Below, one piece after another: positions 15,714 through 25,913 of a DNA stretch of 64,000 bases. The stretch's first letter is position 1. The number at the start of each line of letters is the position of its first letter. The notes beneath the pieces are model-generated. The model was not told where the DNA came from. It saw nothing but the letters and a program-made list of their open reading frames with translations, and ran no database searches. A program made the position numbers and the translations under genes. Location of the stretch: positions 108,266 to 172,265 of the forward strand of contig NZ_NIUB01000005.1 of assembly GCF_002197815.1 (NCBI RefSeq), in the 5' to 3' direction. Source of the stretch: Pseudomonas oleovorans subsp. oleovorans. GTDB taxonomy: Bacteria > Pseudomonadota > Gammaproteobacteria > Pseudomonadales > Pseudomonadaceae.

Positions 15714-16483
15714 TGTGCGGCCTCCTCGGCCAGGGTCTTGATCGGCAGAGACAGCACGGCAGGCGCCTGTTGCTGACGGGCGATGGCGATAGCTTGGGTC
15801 AGCGGACGACGCGCGCTGCCGTCGAGCACTTCCCAGGCCTTGGTCTGCGGGTTCCACCAGCCACTCTCATGAGCATCGAGGGTCTGGTAATAGAGCATGC
15901 TGCGGCCCAGACGCAGGAACTCGACGCTACGCGAGCCGCCATCGGCCTGGGTCAGCTCGCCACGCCAGGCTTCCAGGGTACGACCGTAGTCGCTCTCGAT
16001 CTGGTAGGCCTCGAGGATGCGGCGGTATTTGTCGGCCAGGCTGACATCGGCGCGCGGCAGCAGATCCTGCAACTGAGCCAGGCGATCCTCGCGTTCTTCA
16101 GGCAGGAACGGCAGATCGGCGGCAATGAACTCGCCCAGTACCTCGACCATCTTGACCATCTGCGGACTCACCGCTTCCTGGGTACGTTCGATGCCATCGA
16201 GCTGCTTCTGATAACTGGCCAGCTCCTGACGCTGGGCTTCGACCAGGTCACGAAGTTGACTGTTATAACCTTTCAAAGCCTCAGCCTGCTGCAGGGCATT
16301 TCGGTACTCATTGAGCATCTCGCGGCTGGCGTCATCCAGCTGTTCGACACGGCCCTGAGAGGCTTTCGCCTCGGCGGCCAGGCGCTGGCTTTCGTCAAGC
16401 GCAGCATCCAGCGGCGCGGCAAGCAGCGAGCCGCTGCTGAGCATCAGTGCCACGGCCAGGGAACGGAGGGGGAAGCGATTCAT
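15710..16483 (-). CDS. DUF3450 periplasmic coiled-coil protein
   Basis: First gene of the TonB-system operon: 257 residues, signal peptide MNRFPLRSLAVALMLSSGSLLA, long coiled coil from about 28 to 105 (DESQRLAAEAKASQGRVEQLDD and onward to SYQKQLDGIERTQ), then a globular part (LPFLPEEREDRLAQL, MLYYQTLDAHESGWWNPQTKAW). DUF3450 proteins are a constant member of TtpC/ExbB/ExbD/TonB clusters, with an unproven role at the motor. The frame is open to 16564, but the ATG at 16483 gives the signal peptide. Confidence 0.88.
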   Translation of the reverse strand: MNRFPLRSLAVALMLSSGSLLAAPLDAALDESQRLAAEAKASQGRVEQLDDASREMLNEYRNALQQAEALKGYNSQLRDLVEAQRQELASYQKQLDGIERTQEAVSPQMVKMVEVLGEFIAADLPFLPEEREDRLAQLQDLLPRADVSLADKYRRILEAYQIESDYGRTLEAWRGELTQADGGSRSVEFLRLGRSMLYYQTLDAHESGWWNPQTKAWEVLDGSARRPLTQAIAIARQQQAPAVLSLPIKTLAEEAAQ

Positions 16484-16520
16484 GCGCAGAGGGTCCTCGA
16501 CAGACAGGCTTGCTTCAAAA

Positions 16521-16535
16521 AGAGAAACATTATCA
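16521..16535 (-). promoter_or_regulatory. Fur-box-like site over the TonB-operon promoter
   Basis: On the minus strand TGATAATGTTTCTCT matches one 7-base half of the Fur 7-1-7 consensus exactly (TGATAAT) and the other at four of seven positions. It overlaps the -10 element of the promoter at 16529-16557. Iron control is plausible for a TonB system but not proven. Confidence 0.4.
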
Positions 16536-16557
16536 TCTACAGACGCATTCGAAGCAA
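16529..16557 (-). promoter_or_regulatory. sigma70 promoter of the TonB-system operon
   Basis: TTGCTT, a 17-base spacer and GATAAT on the minus strand, 45 bases before the DUF3450 start. Confidence 0.6.
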
Positions 16558-16675
16558 TGGACAAAACACCGCAGCAGAGCTCGCCGATCTATTGAGCCAG
16601 GTCAAAAAGTTGATTGTTGCTTGGCTTAGCATTGATTTCAGCCAAAGACACAACCGACTCGAACTGGAGCTCGCT

Positions 16676-17368
16676 ATGTACAAATCACTGTTCACTGCCT
16701 CACTGCTGGCCCTGGCCATCGCCGCCCCTGTCGCACAAGCCCATCAGGCTGGCGATATCCTCATCCGTGCCGGCGCCATCACTGTCAATCCGGAGGCCGA
16801 CTCGTCCAGCGTCAAGGTCGATCGTGGCGGTCTCGCCGGCACCGACCTGGGCGGCAAGGCAACCCTGAACAGTGATACTCAGCTGGGTCTGAACTTCGCC
16901 TACATGCTCACCGACAATCTGGGCATCGAGTTGCTGGCGGCAACGCCGTTCGAACACGATGTGAAGATCAAAGGCACCGTCCTCGATGCAGCCAATGGCA
17001 AGCTGGGCTCGCTCAAGCACCTGCCACCGACCCTGAGCCTGGTGTACTACCCGCTGGACGCCAAGTCGGCCTTCCAGCCCTATGTTGGCGCCGGTATCAA
17101 CTACACCTGGATCTTCGACGAGCACGTCGGCAGCGCTGCCAGCGCCAATGGCTTCAACAACTTCCGCGCCAAGAACTCCTGGGGTCTCGCCTGGCAGGTA
17201 GGCGCCGACTACATGCTGACCGACAGCCTGATGATCAACGCACAGGTGCGCTATATCGATATCGACACCACCGCTTACGTCGACAACACTGCGCTTGGCG
17301 TACGGGCCAAGGTCGACGTGGACGTCGACCCCCTCATCTACATGGTCGGCCTGGGCTACAAGTTCTGA
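16676..17368 (+). CDS. OmpW-family outer membrane protein (OprG-like)
   Basis: A 230-residue eight-stranded beta-barrel porin of the OmpW/OprG family. It has a 22-residue signal peptide (MYKSLFTASLLALAIAAPVAQA), then HQAGDILIRAGAITVNPEADSS, LGIELLAATPFEHDVKIKG near 80, and the conserved LPPTLSLVYYPLDAKSAFQPYVGAGINYTWIF near 111-142. It ends in Phe (VGLGYKF), the C-terminal outer-membrane sorting signal. Such channels pass small hydrophobic molecules. It stands alone between a divergent TonB operon and a strong terminator, and next to the epimerase gene as P. aeruginosa oprG does. Confidence 0.92.
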   Translation: MYKSLFTASLLALAIAAPVAQAHQAGDILIRAGAITVNPEADSSSVKVDRGGLAGTDLGGKATLNSDTQLGLNFAYMLTDNLGIELLAATPFEHDVKIKGTVLDAANGKLGSLKHLPPTLSLVYYPLDAKSAFQPYVGAGINYTWIFDEHVGSAASANGFNNFRAKNSWGLAWQVGADYMLTDSLMINAQVRYIDIDTTAYVDNTALGVRAKVDVDVDPLIYMVGLGYKF

Positions 17369-17380
17369 CAGCCCTCGCAG

Positions 17381-17416
17381 AAATGAAAAAGCCGGCAAAT
17401 GCCGGCTTTTTCATTT
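17381..17416. terminator. strong terminator after ompW/oprG
   Basis: AAATGAAAAAGCCGGC, loop AAAT, GCCGGCTTTTTCATTT is a perfect 16-bp inverted repeat with U-runs in both directions. It lies 13 bases after the stop codon. Confidence 0.93.
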
Positions 17417-17443
17417 CCCCGATGCGCAGCCCGAGCTACCTTT

Positions 17444-17525
17444 GGTGCGCACGGTGCACCCTACGGTGCGTGCTCCGGATAGCACGCCGATAGCCCGGCT
17501 ATGCGTAGGGTGCGCCGCGCGCACC
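17444..17525. repeat. inverted CGTAGGGTGCGC repeat pair
   Basis: GGTGCGCACGGTGCACCCTACG (17444-17465) is mirrored by CGTAGGGTGCGCCGCGCGCACC (17504-17525). A second pair of the same repeat lies at 63752-63814. It is a REP-like pair between convergent genes. Confidence 0.75.
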
Positions 17526-17615
17526 GATGAAGGCGCATTTTTCGCCGCGCACAGCGCATACGGAACGGCCCAGCCACGGGATCTAACCGTCGCGGCGCCT
17601 CACGTTTCCGGCAGC

Positions 17616-18539
17616 TTACAGCCCGAGCAGTTGGCGCAATCCTTCACGCAGCGGCGTCTGCTCTGGCATGCGGTAGTGAGCCTGCAAGCGCGCATTGTCA
17701 GCACGCGAATGGCGAATATCTCCAGCGCGTGCCGGTAAGTGCGTCACCGGCGGCAAACCGCCGCAAAGCACGCCGATCTCAGCCAGCAATTGATTGAGGC
17801 TTACCGCCTGGCTCCACCCCACATTGAGCGGATCACTCACCACCTGCTCGCTGAGCAAGCCCTGCATCAACAGCACGACCAGATCACCGACATAAAAGAA
17901 ATCGCGAGTCTGCTCACCATCACCGAAGACGCTGATCGGCAGCCCCTGCTGCGCGCGCTGGGTGAAGATGCTGATCACCCCGGAGTACGGCGATGATGGA
18001 TCCTGGCGCGGCCCGAAGATATTGAAGAAACGAAACACCGCCGGCTCCAGAGCATGCTGGCGGCGGTAGAAATCCAGGTAGTGCTCGCCGGCCAGCTTGT
18101 CGGCCGCATAGGGCGTCAGCGGCGCCTTGGCGGTCGCTTCGTCGATGGCCACGCCCTCGCCGTTGTTGCCATAGATGGCCGCGCTGGAGGCATAGACCAC
18201 GCGTCGCACGCCATGCTGGCGCATGGCCTCGCAGACATTCAGGGTGCCGATGAAATTGCTCTGGTGCGTGGACACCGGATCATCCACCGAAGCCTGCACC
18301 GACGCTACCGCTGCCAGATGCGCCACACCTGCGCAACCAGCGACCGCCTGCGCGACCACCTCGGCATCGGCGACGTCGCCCTCTATGAAGCGCAAACGCG
18401 GGTTGTCCAGCGGCAGGTTGCTGCGCTTGCCCATGGACAGATTGTCCAGCACGCGCACTCCGTGCCCAGCGGCCAGCAAGGCGTCGACCAGGTTTGAACC
18501 GATAAAGCCCGCACCACCCGTTACGAGAAATTCAGCCAT
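17616..18539 (-). CDS. NAD-dependent epimerase/dehydratase (GalE-like)
   Basis: An extended short-chain dehydrogenase of 307 residues. It has N-terminal TGGAGFIGSNLVDALL (GXXGXXG), a Ser in VVYASSAAIYG near 120 and the catalytic YAADK near 145. The later FNIFGPRQDPSSPYSGVISIF is typical of UDP-sugar 4-epimerases such as GalE/WbpP. The substrate is probably a nucleotide sugar for envelope polysaccharide, but the sequence does not say which. The start is the ATG at 18539 (MAEFLVTGG), overlapping the next gene upstream by eight bases. Confidence 0.85.
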   Translation of the reverse strand: MAEFLVTGGAGFIGSNLVDALLAAGHGVRVLDNLSMGKRSNLPLDNPRLRFIEGDVADAEVVAQAVAGCAGVAHLAAVASVQASVDDPVSTHQSNFIGTLNVCEAMRQHGVRRVVYASSAAIYGNNGEGVAIDEATAKAPLTPYAADKLAGEHYLDFYRRQHALEPAVFRFFNIFGPRQDPSSPYSGVISIFTQRAQQGLPISVFGDGEQTRDFFYVGDLVVLLMQGLLSEQVVSDPLNVGWSQAVSLNQLLAEIGVLCGGLPPVTHLPARAGDIRHSRADNARLQAHYRMPEQTPLREGLRQLLGL

Positions 18540-19416
18540 GGCGATAGTAACGATCCAGTAAGCTCGGCAGAGCAGAGCGCCAAGCGCGCGGCTTGATGCC
18601 GAAGGTGTGAAGAATCTTCTTGCAGGCCAGCACGGCGTGCTGCGGCTCATCGACTGCATCCGGACGAGCGGCGTGCGCTTGCGGCGCGACATCCTCGACC
18701 AGATTGCTGCGATAGTGACGCGCCTCACTCAGTACCGCCTGCCCCAGGCTCAGCGACGTACTCGCTTCATGGCCTCCGTAATGATAGGTGCCCCACAGGG
18801 GCGACTCGCAATCGAGCTGCTTGAGCACCGCCAGAATCACCCGCGCGGCATCGTCCACCGGCGTCGGGTTACCGCGCCGGTCATCGGCGAGATAGAGGGC
18901 ATCGTCGCGCTCGGCGCGCAGCAGAAAGCGCCCCAGTAGTCCCTCACGACTGTCATCGAGCAGCCAGCCAAAGCGCAGCAGCACATGACGCGGACAGATC
19001 GCTCGCACGCTCTGCTCCAGACGCCATAACGCCTGGCCACGCAGCCCGAGGGGGATCGGCTCTTCCTTTTCACTGTAAGCAGTAACCCGCGAACCATCGA
19101 AGACCCGATAGCTGGACGGCTGTAGTAACACGATGGAATGGTGCTGGCACAGCTCTGCCAGACGCTCCACCGCGCGCTCCTGCGTATGCAGGCGCGACTC
19201 GACCACCGACTCGGCCTGGAACCAGTCGAAGTAGTAGGCCAGGTTGATCAGTGCATCCGGGCGGGTCTCGTCGAGCAGTTCGGTCAGACTGGCGGCGTCC
19301 CAACCGTCTTCCGGCGGGCGTGGCGCGAGGAAGCCGATGTCTTCCTCGGCGCCAAGACGGATCAGCGCTTGCCCCAGGGCGCTACCGCCGCCCAGCAGCA
19401 TCAGGCGCATTCGCAT
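18532..19416 (-). CDS. RmlD-like sugar-nucleotide-binding protein lacking the YxxxK pair
   Basis: A 294-residue Rossmann protein of the dTDP-4-dehydrorhamnose reductase (RmlD) superfamily: MLLGGGSALGQALIRLG at the N-terminus, PDALINLAYYFDW near 53 and SSYRVFDGSRVTAYSEKEEP near 100-120. Where RmlD has the catalytic YGRSK, this protein reads LRGQALW, so the Tyr and Lys are missing. It is more likely a binding or regulatory protein, or uses other residues. It overlaps the epimerase gene by eight bases and the two are surely an operon. Start codon alternatives at the first two Met are equivalent. Confidence 0.75.
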   Translation of the reverse strand: MRMRLMLLGGGSALGQALIRLGAEEDIGFLAPRPPEDGWDAASLTELLDETRPDALINLAYYFDWFQAESVVESRLHTQERAVERLAELCQHHSIVLLQPSSYRVFDGSRVTAYSEKEEPIPLGLRGQALWRLEQSVRAICPRHVLLRFGWLLDDSREGLLGRFLLRAERDDALYLADDRRGNPTPVDDAARVILAVLKQLDCESPLWGTYHYGGHEASTSLSLGQAVLSEARHYRSNLVEDVAPQAHAARPDAVDEPQHAVLACKKILHTFGIKPRAWRSALPSLLDRYYRHG

Positions 19417-19501
19417 GGTGGCTCGGGTGACTCCAGAATTGTTCTGCCAGCCGGTGTGGCGGCGATGATGGCCGATATTCTGCTGGTTTTACCCGGTGTC
19501 G

Positions 19502-19915
19502 TCACCCTGCAATCACGCGCTGCAGTGGATCGGTAGCAAGTTCTCCGGCCTGATCGAAGGCTTGCTGCGCCCGGGCGATCTCGGCGACATTGCGCTCCAC
19601 CCAGTGGTCGATGGCGCGAATCGGCTCGATGAGCGAATGCCCCAGCGGCGTCAACGAGTACTCCACGCGAGGTGGCACCTCGGCGTAGGCCTGGCGTGCG
19701 ACTAGACCAAAGCGCTCCAGGCGGCGAATCGTCTGAATCAGCATCTTCTCCGAGATGCCCTCGACACGCCGACGCAACTCGGCGGTGCGCAAGGTGCCGC
19801 CATGCGCCAGCGCGTGGATCAGCAGCAGCGACCACTTGTCAGCGATCACTGCGAGCACATGGCGCGCTGGGCAAACGCCACTGAATACATTGCCGAGGCG
19901 GACGTCATCGGGCAT
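19502..19915 (-). CDS. HxlR-family transcriptional regulator
   Basis: A 137-residue winged-helix protein of the HxlR/YodB/QorR type: CPARHVLAVIADKWSLLLIHAL near 15-36, then TAELRRRVEGISEKMLIQTIRRLERFGLV as the recognition region. The single N-terminal Cys15 is the residue that senses quinones or oxidants in this family. It diverges from a glutathione transferase gene and the shared 105-bp region contains a likely operator, so it probably represses that gene and itself. Confidence 0.9.
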   Translation of the reverse strand: MPDDVRLGNVFSGVCPARHVLAVIADKWSLLLIHALAHGGTLRTAELRRRVEGISEKMLIQTIRRLERFGLVARQAYAEVPPRVEYSLTPLGHSLIEPIRAIDHWVERNVAEIARAQQAFDQAGELATDPLQRVIAG

Positions 19916-19929
19916 CGCAGTGACTCCAA

Positions 19930-19949
19930 TACTTACCAGTAGGTGGGTA
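19930..19949. promoter_or_regulatory. candidate HxlR-type operator
   Basis: TACTTACC-AGTA-GGTGGGTA is an imperfect inverted repeat (six of eight pairs) between the divergent HxlR and gst genes. Its size and TAC...GTA ends fit HxlR-family operators. Confidence 0.55.
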
Positions 19950-20020
19950 CTTGCTCAAAAGAAAGCAAAGAGTAAGCTCTTTCGCGCCCACCCTCCACCC
20001 ATGAACACAAGGAATCTCGC

Positions 20021-20626
20021 ATGAAGCTTTACTACAAAGCCGGCGCCTGCTCACTCTCGCCACACATCGCCCTGCGCGAAGCCGGTATCGAATTCGAGAT
20101 GGAAGCGGTTGACCTTCAAACCAAGCGCACCGAGTCGGGCGCCGATTTCACCCAGATCAACGCCAAGGGTTATATCCCCGCCCTGGTACTGGACAACGGC
20201 AAGGTACTGACCGAAGGAGCGGCTATCGCGCAGTACATCGCCGACCTCAAGCCTGAAAGCGGCCTGGCGCCAGCCAATGGCAGCGAAGCGCGCTACCAGT
20301 TGCAGAGCTGGCTGAGCTTCATCTCCACAGAACTGCACAAACCGATGGGCAGCCTGTTCAATCCGACCCAGAGCGAAGACTGGAAAGCCGCAGCAAAGAC
20401 GCTGCTGAGCAAGCGTCTGAACTGGCTCGTGATGGAGATGGGGGAGCGCGAATACCTGCTGGGTGAGCATTTCACCGTAGCCGATGGCTATCTGTTCACC
20501 GTACTGGGTTGGGCCGCTCCGGTCGGATTCTCACTCGAGCCGTGGCCAAGCTTGCAGGCTTACCGTGCGCGCATCGCTGCACGCCCGAAAGTGGTCGAGG
20601 CGCTCAAGGCAGAAGGCCTGATCTGA
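20021..20626 (+). CDS. gstA: glutathione S-transferase (beta-class, GstA-like)
   Basis: The 201-residue enzyme has the N-terminal thioredoxin-like domain MKLYYKAGACSLSPHIALREAG with the beta-class Cys10, the cis-Pro and GSH-binding segment NAKGYIPALVLDNGKVLTEGAAIAQYIAD (about 47-75), and the all-helical C-terminal domain including EYLLGEHFTVADGYLFTVLGW. It conjugates glutathione to electrophiles. Its position opposite a redox-type HxlR regulator suggests induction by reactive electrophiles or quinones. Confidence 0.92.
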   Translation: MKLYYKAGACSLSPHIALREAGIEFEMEAVDLQTKRTESGADFTQINAKGYIPALVLDNGKVLTEGAAIAQYIADLKPESGLAPANGSEARYQLQSWLSFISTELHKPMGSLFNPTQSEDWKAAAKTLLSKRLNWLVMEMGEREYLLGEHFTVADGYLFTVLGWAAPVGFSLEPWPSLQAYRARIAARPKVVEALKAEGLI

Positions 20627-20636
20627 GGCCTTAAAG

Positions 20637-20665
20637 AAAAACCCCGAGGTTAGCCTCGGGGTTTT
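20637..20665. terminator. bidirectional terminator between gst and ssb
   Basis: AAAACCCCGAGGT, short loop, CCTCGGGGTTTT lies between the convergent gst and ssb genes, with U-runs on both strands. Confidence 0.92.
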
Positions 20666-20687
20666 CGTATCAGCTCGGTATCACGCG

Positions 20688-21179
20688 TCAGAACGGGATA
20701 TCGTCATCGAAGCTGTCGTAGTCAGGCGCTGGCTGGGCCTGCTGCGGAGCAGGACGCTCCTGACGCGGGGCCTGTTGCGGCTCGCGCTGCGGAGCCGGAC
20801 GCGATTGACGCGGAGCGCCGCCTTCATCACCGCTCGGACGACCACCCAGCAGCTGCATGGTGCCCTGCATGTCGACGATGATCTCGGTGGTGTAGCGCTT
20901 GATACCGTCCTTTTCCCACTCGCGGGTCTGCAGCTTGCCTTCGATGTACACCTGCGAACCCTTGCGCAGGTACTCGCCGGCGATCTCGGCGACCTTGCCG
21001 AACAGGGCGACGCGGTGCCACTCGGTCTTCTCGACCTTCTGCCCGGTCTGCTTGTCGGTCCACTGCTCGCTGGTCGCCAGGCTCAGGTTGGTGACCGCGT
21101 TGCCGCTGGGCAGGTAGCGTGTTTCCGGGTCCTGGCCGCAGGTACCGACCAGAATGACTTTGTTAACCCCACGGGCCAT
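20688..21179 (-). CDS. ssb: single-stranded DNA-binding protein
   Basis: SSB coats single-stranded DNA in replication and repair. The 163-residue protein has the OB fold ([40 protein letters not shown] through [15 protein letters not shown], about 1-112). A Gln/Pro/Arg-rich tail follows, with the acidic partner-binding tip DDDIPF at the very end. It lies close to uvrA, the usual arrangement, with an MFS transporter gene between. Confidence 0.97.
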   Translation of the reverse strand: MARGVNKVILVGTCGQDPETRYLPSGNAVTNLSLATSEQWTDKQTGQKVEKTEWHRVALFGKVAEIAGEYLRKGSQVYIEGKLQTREWEKDGIKRYTTEIIVDMQGTMQLLGGRPSGDEGGAPRQSRPAPQREPQQAPRQERPAPQQAQPAPDYDSFDDDIPF

Positions 21180-21188
21180 AACGTTCTC

Positions 21189-22583
21189 CTAGACTCGGCA
21201 CGCCGCCGGTGCCGATATGATCAGGCTTTCCAGCGTCGTGCGATCCACTTGTTGGGTATCGACTTTGATATAGATGGCCGCTTCGTCGACCACCACCACG
21301 GCGTCCGCCACTCCCGGCGTTGCCTTGAGGCGTTCGACCAGTCCGACATCGGCCAGTGCCGCGGCATCGAGCGGTAGGCGCAAACTGGTCACGTACGGCG
21401 GTTCGCGCATAGTAACAGCAATAGCCAACCAAATTGCACAGAGCACGGCGCAGCCGATGAACACACCGCCCAGGCCTACGTGCTGGTACAGCCAGCCACC
21501 GAGAATGCCGCCCAGGGCTGCGCCGAGGAACTGGCTGGTGGAATAGACGCCCATCGCAGTGCCCTTGCCGCCTGCCGGCGCCACCTTGCTGACCAGCGAC
21601 GGCAGCGAGGCTTCGAGCAGATTGAAGGCGGTGAAGAACACCACGATACCCACTACCAGCGCCCGCAGGCTGCTGCCGAAGAAGGCGAAGTAGAGCTCGC
21701 AGGCCAGCAACACGCTGACGGCACCGAGCAGCACGCGCTTCATCTGGCGTTTTTTCTCGCCATAGATGATGAACGGCACCATGCCGAAGAAACCGATCAA
21801 CAGCGCGGTGAGATACACCCACCAGTGCTCTTCCTTGACCAACCCGCCCTGCTCCACCAGCGCCAGCGGCAAGGCGACGAAACTGGCCATGAGCACCGCA
21901 TGCAGGGCCAGGATGGCGAAGTCCAGACGCAGCAGGTCGCCATGTTTGAGGGTCGGCCACAGCGCCTGTGCCGCCACGCCGGATTCGCGATGCTGCAGCG
22001 GGCCGGCGTCTTTCGGCACGATGCCGGCGACGATCAGGATGCCAAGCAACGCCATCGCCGCCGTCGCCCAGAACAGCCCGGACAGGCCAAACGCACGAGT
22101 CAGCAGCGGGCCGACCACCATGGCTACGGCGAACGACAGACCGATGCTCATGCCAATCATGGCCATAGCCTTGGTGCGGTGCTGCTCGCGAGTCAGATCC
22201 GACAACAACGCCATCACCGCCGCAGAGATCGCTCCAGCCCCCTGCAGCACACGCCCGACGATCACGCCCCAGATCGAATCGGCATTGGCCGCCAGCACGC
22301 TGCCTGCAGCAAAAATCAGCAAGCCAGCGTAGATCACCGGGCGTCGGCCGATACGGTCACTGAGCATGCCGAAGGGTATTTGCAGCACAGCCTGGGTCAA
22401 ACCATAGGCACCGATGGCCAGGCCGATCAGCGCGGGAGTACTGCCCGCCAGATCCATGCCGTAGGTGGCCAACACCGGCAGCACCATGAACATACCCAGC
22501 ATACGAAACGCGAACACCATAGCCAGGCCGCCGGCCGCGCGGGTCTCGCTACTACTCATGCGCTCGCTGTGCGGATCGTGCAT
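21189..22583 (-). CDS. MFS transporter with C-terminal ferredoxin-like domain (YajR-like)
   Basis: A 464-residue protein with 12 membrane helices and the major-facilitator signatures PFGMLSDRIGRRPVIYAG near 70 and GRVLQGAGAISAAVMALLSDL near 108. After the last helix (about 375-395) comes a 65-residue soluble domain (SLRLPLDAAALADVGLVERL, GVADAVVVVDEAAIYIKVD) with a beta-alpha-beta pattern, like the YAM domain of E. coli YajR. The substrate is unknown; drug/proton antiport is the family role. The ATG at 22583 has AGGG eight bases upstream; the ATG at 22559 (MSSSETRAAGG) is the alternative. Confidence 0.87.
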   Translation of the reverse strand: MHDPHSERMSSSETRAAGGLAMVFAFRMLGMFMVLPVLATYGMDLAGSTPALIGLAIGAYGLTQAVLQIPFGMLSDRIGRRPVIYAGLLIFAAGSVLAANADSIWGVIVGRVLQGAGAISAAVMALLSDLTREQHRTKAMAMIGMSIGLSFAVAMVVGPLLTRAFGLSGLFWATAAMALLGILIVAGIVPKDAGPLQHRESGVAAQALWPTLKHGDLLRLDFAILALHAVLMASFVALPLALVEQGGLVKEEHWWVYLTALLIGFFGMVPFIIYGEKKRQMKRVLLGAVSVLLACELYFAFFGSSLRALVVGIVVFFTAFNLLEASLPSLVSKVAPAGGKGTAMGVYSTSQFLGAALGGILGGWLYQHVGLGGVFIGCAVLCAIWLAIAVTMREPPYVTSLRLPLDAAALADVGLVERLKATPGVADAVVVVDEAAIYIKVDTQQVDRTTLESLIISAPAACRV

Positions 22584-22651
22584 CGAATGAACCCTGAGGA
22601 AATCAGGCGGCGATTCTAGCAGCCGCCGTCGTTTCGGCACAGGCGCACACT

Positions 22652-22681
22652 TTGCCGCAGGGCAGCAGCAAGCCCTATACT
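22652..22681 (+). promoter_or_regulatory. candidate uvrA promoter
   Basis: TTGCCG, an 18-base spacer and TATACT lie about 195 bases before uvrA. The resulting leader would contain the whole repeat element 22715-22874. I see no LexA box (CTG-N10-CAG with the usual AT core) in this region. Confidence 0.45.
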
Positions 22682-22714
22682 CGACCGTTTTCCGCCCGCC
22701 CAGCGAGGCCGTTG

Positions 22715-22874
22715 TAGGGAGCCTGTAAAAGCGTTAGCGAGGCAGCTAGCGCAAGGCGAAAGTAGGCGAAGAATGCACTGGGCCCGCATGCGGGTTTACG
22801 AGCTGTAAATGAGCATTCTGAGCCGGCTTTCAACGCAGCGCTTGCAACGCAGATAGCTTTTTTGAGGTTCCCTA
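22715..22874. repeat. repeat element, copy B, abutting the uvrA start
   Basis: The ends are imperfect inverted repeats: TAGGGAGCCTGTAAAAGC at 22715 and the complement of TAGGGAACCTCAAAAAAGC ending at 22874. The interior is collinear with copy A (10143-10285), including CAAGGCGAAAG, AATGAGCATTCTGAGCC, CTTTCAACGCAGC and ATAGCTTT. The right end lies one base before the uvrA GTG and contains the GAGG that acts as its ribosome binding site. Confidence 0.8.
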
Positions 22875-22875
22875 A

Positions 22876-25710
<2,835 letters not shown>

Positions 25711-25714
25711 AACG

Positions 25715-25735
25715 AAAGAGCCCCGCACATGCGGG
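25715..25735 (+). terminator. left half of the uvrA/bacterioferritin terminator, split by insertion
   Basis: AAAGAGCCCCGCACATGCGGG here and CCGCACATGCGGGGCTCTT at 25914-25932 would make one perfect bidirectional terminator if the 178-bp element and one copy of its 13-base target duplication were removed. The left half can still form a short CCCGCA/TGCGGG stem but has lost its U-run. Confidence 0.85.
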
Positions 25736-25913
25736 TAATGCTGTTCACTTAAGGTTGCACACGTTTGGCTCCCCTCTCCCATTTATGGGAGAGGGGCTGG
25801 GGGAGAGGGCAGAAAACACCGCAAAACTGCCAGTTTCCCCCTCTCCCTAACCCTCTCCCCAGAGGGGCGAGGGGACTGATCGAGCTCAACCGTTTCTTAA
25901 GTGAACAGCATTA
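25736..25913. mobile_element. 178-bp non-autonomous (MITE-like) element with IS4-like ends
   Basis: Perfect 18-base terminal inverted repeats TAATGCTGTTCACTTAAG (25736-25753) and its complement (25896-25913) are flanked by a direct 13-base target duplication CCGCACATGCGGG (25723-25735 and 25914-25926). The termini resemble those of IS4 (TAATGC..TCA.TTAAGG), and IS4 also makes 11-13-base duplications. There is no transposase; the interior is the CCCTCTCCC/GGGAGAGGG palindromic sequence also found at 1341-1499. Confidence 0.88.

Noticed and set aside
16560..16675. Anr/FNR box upstream of the OmpW gene
   Set aside because: TTGATT occurs twice, but no TTGAT-N4-ATCAA palindrome is present, so the anaerobic control known for oprG cannot be supported here.
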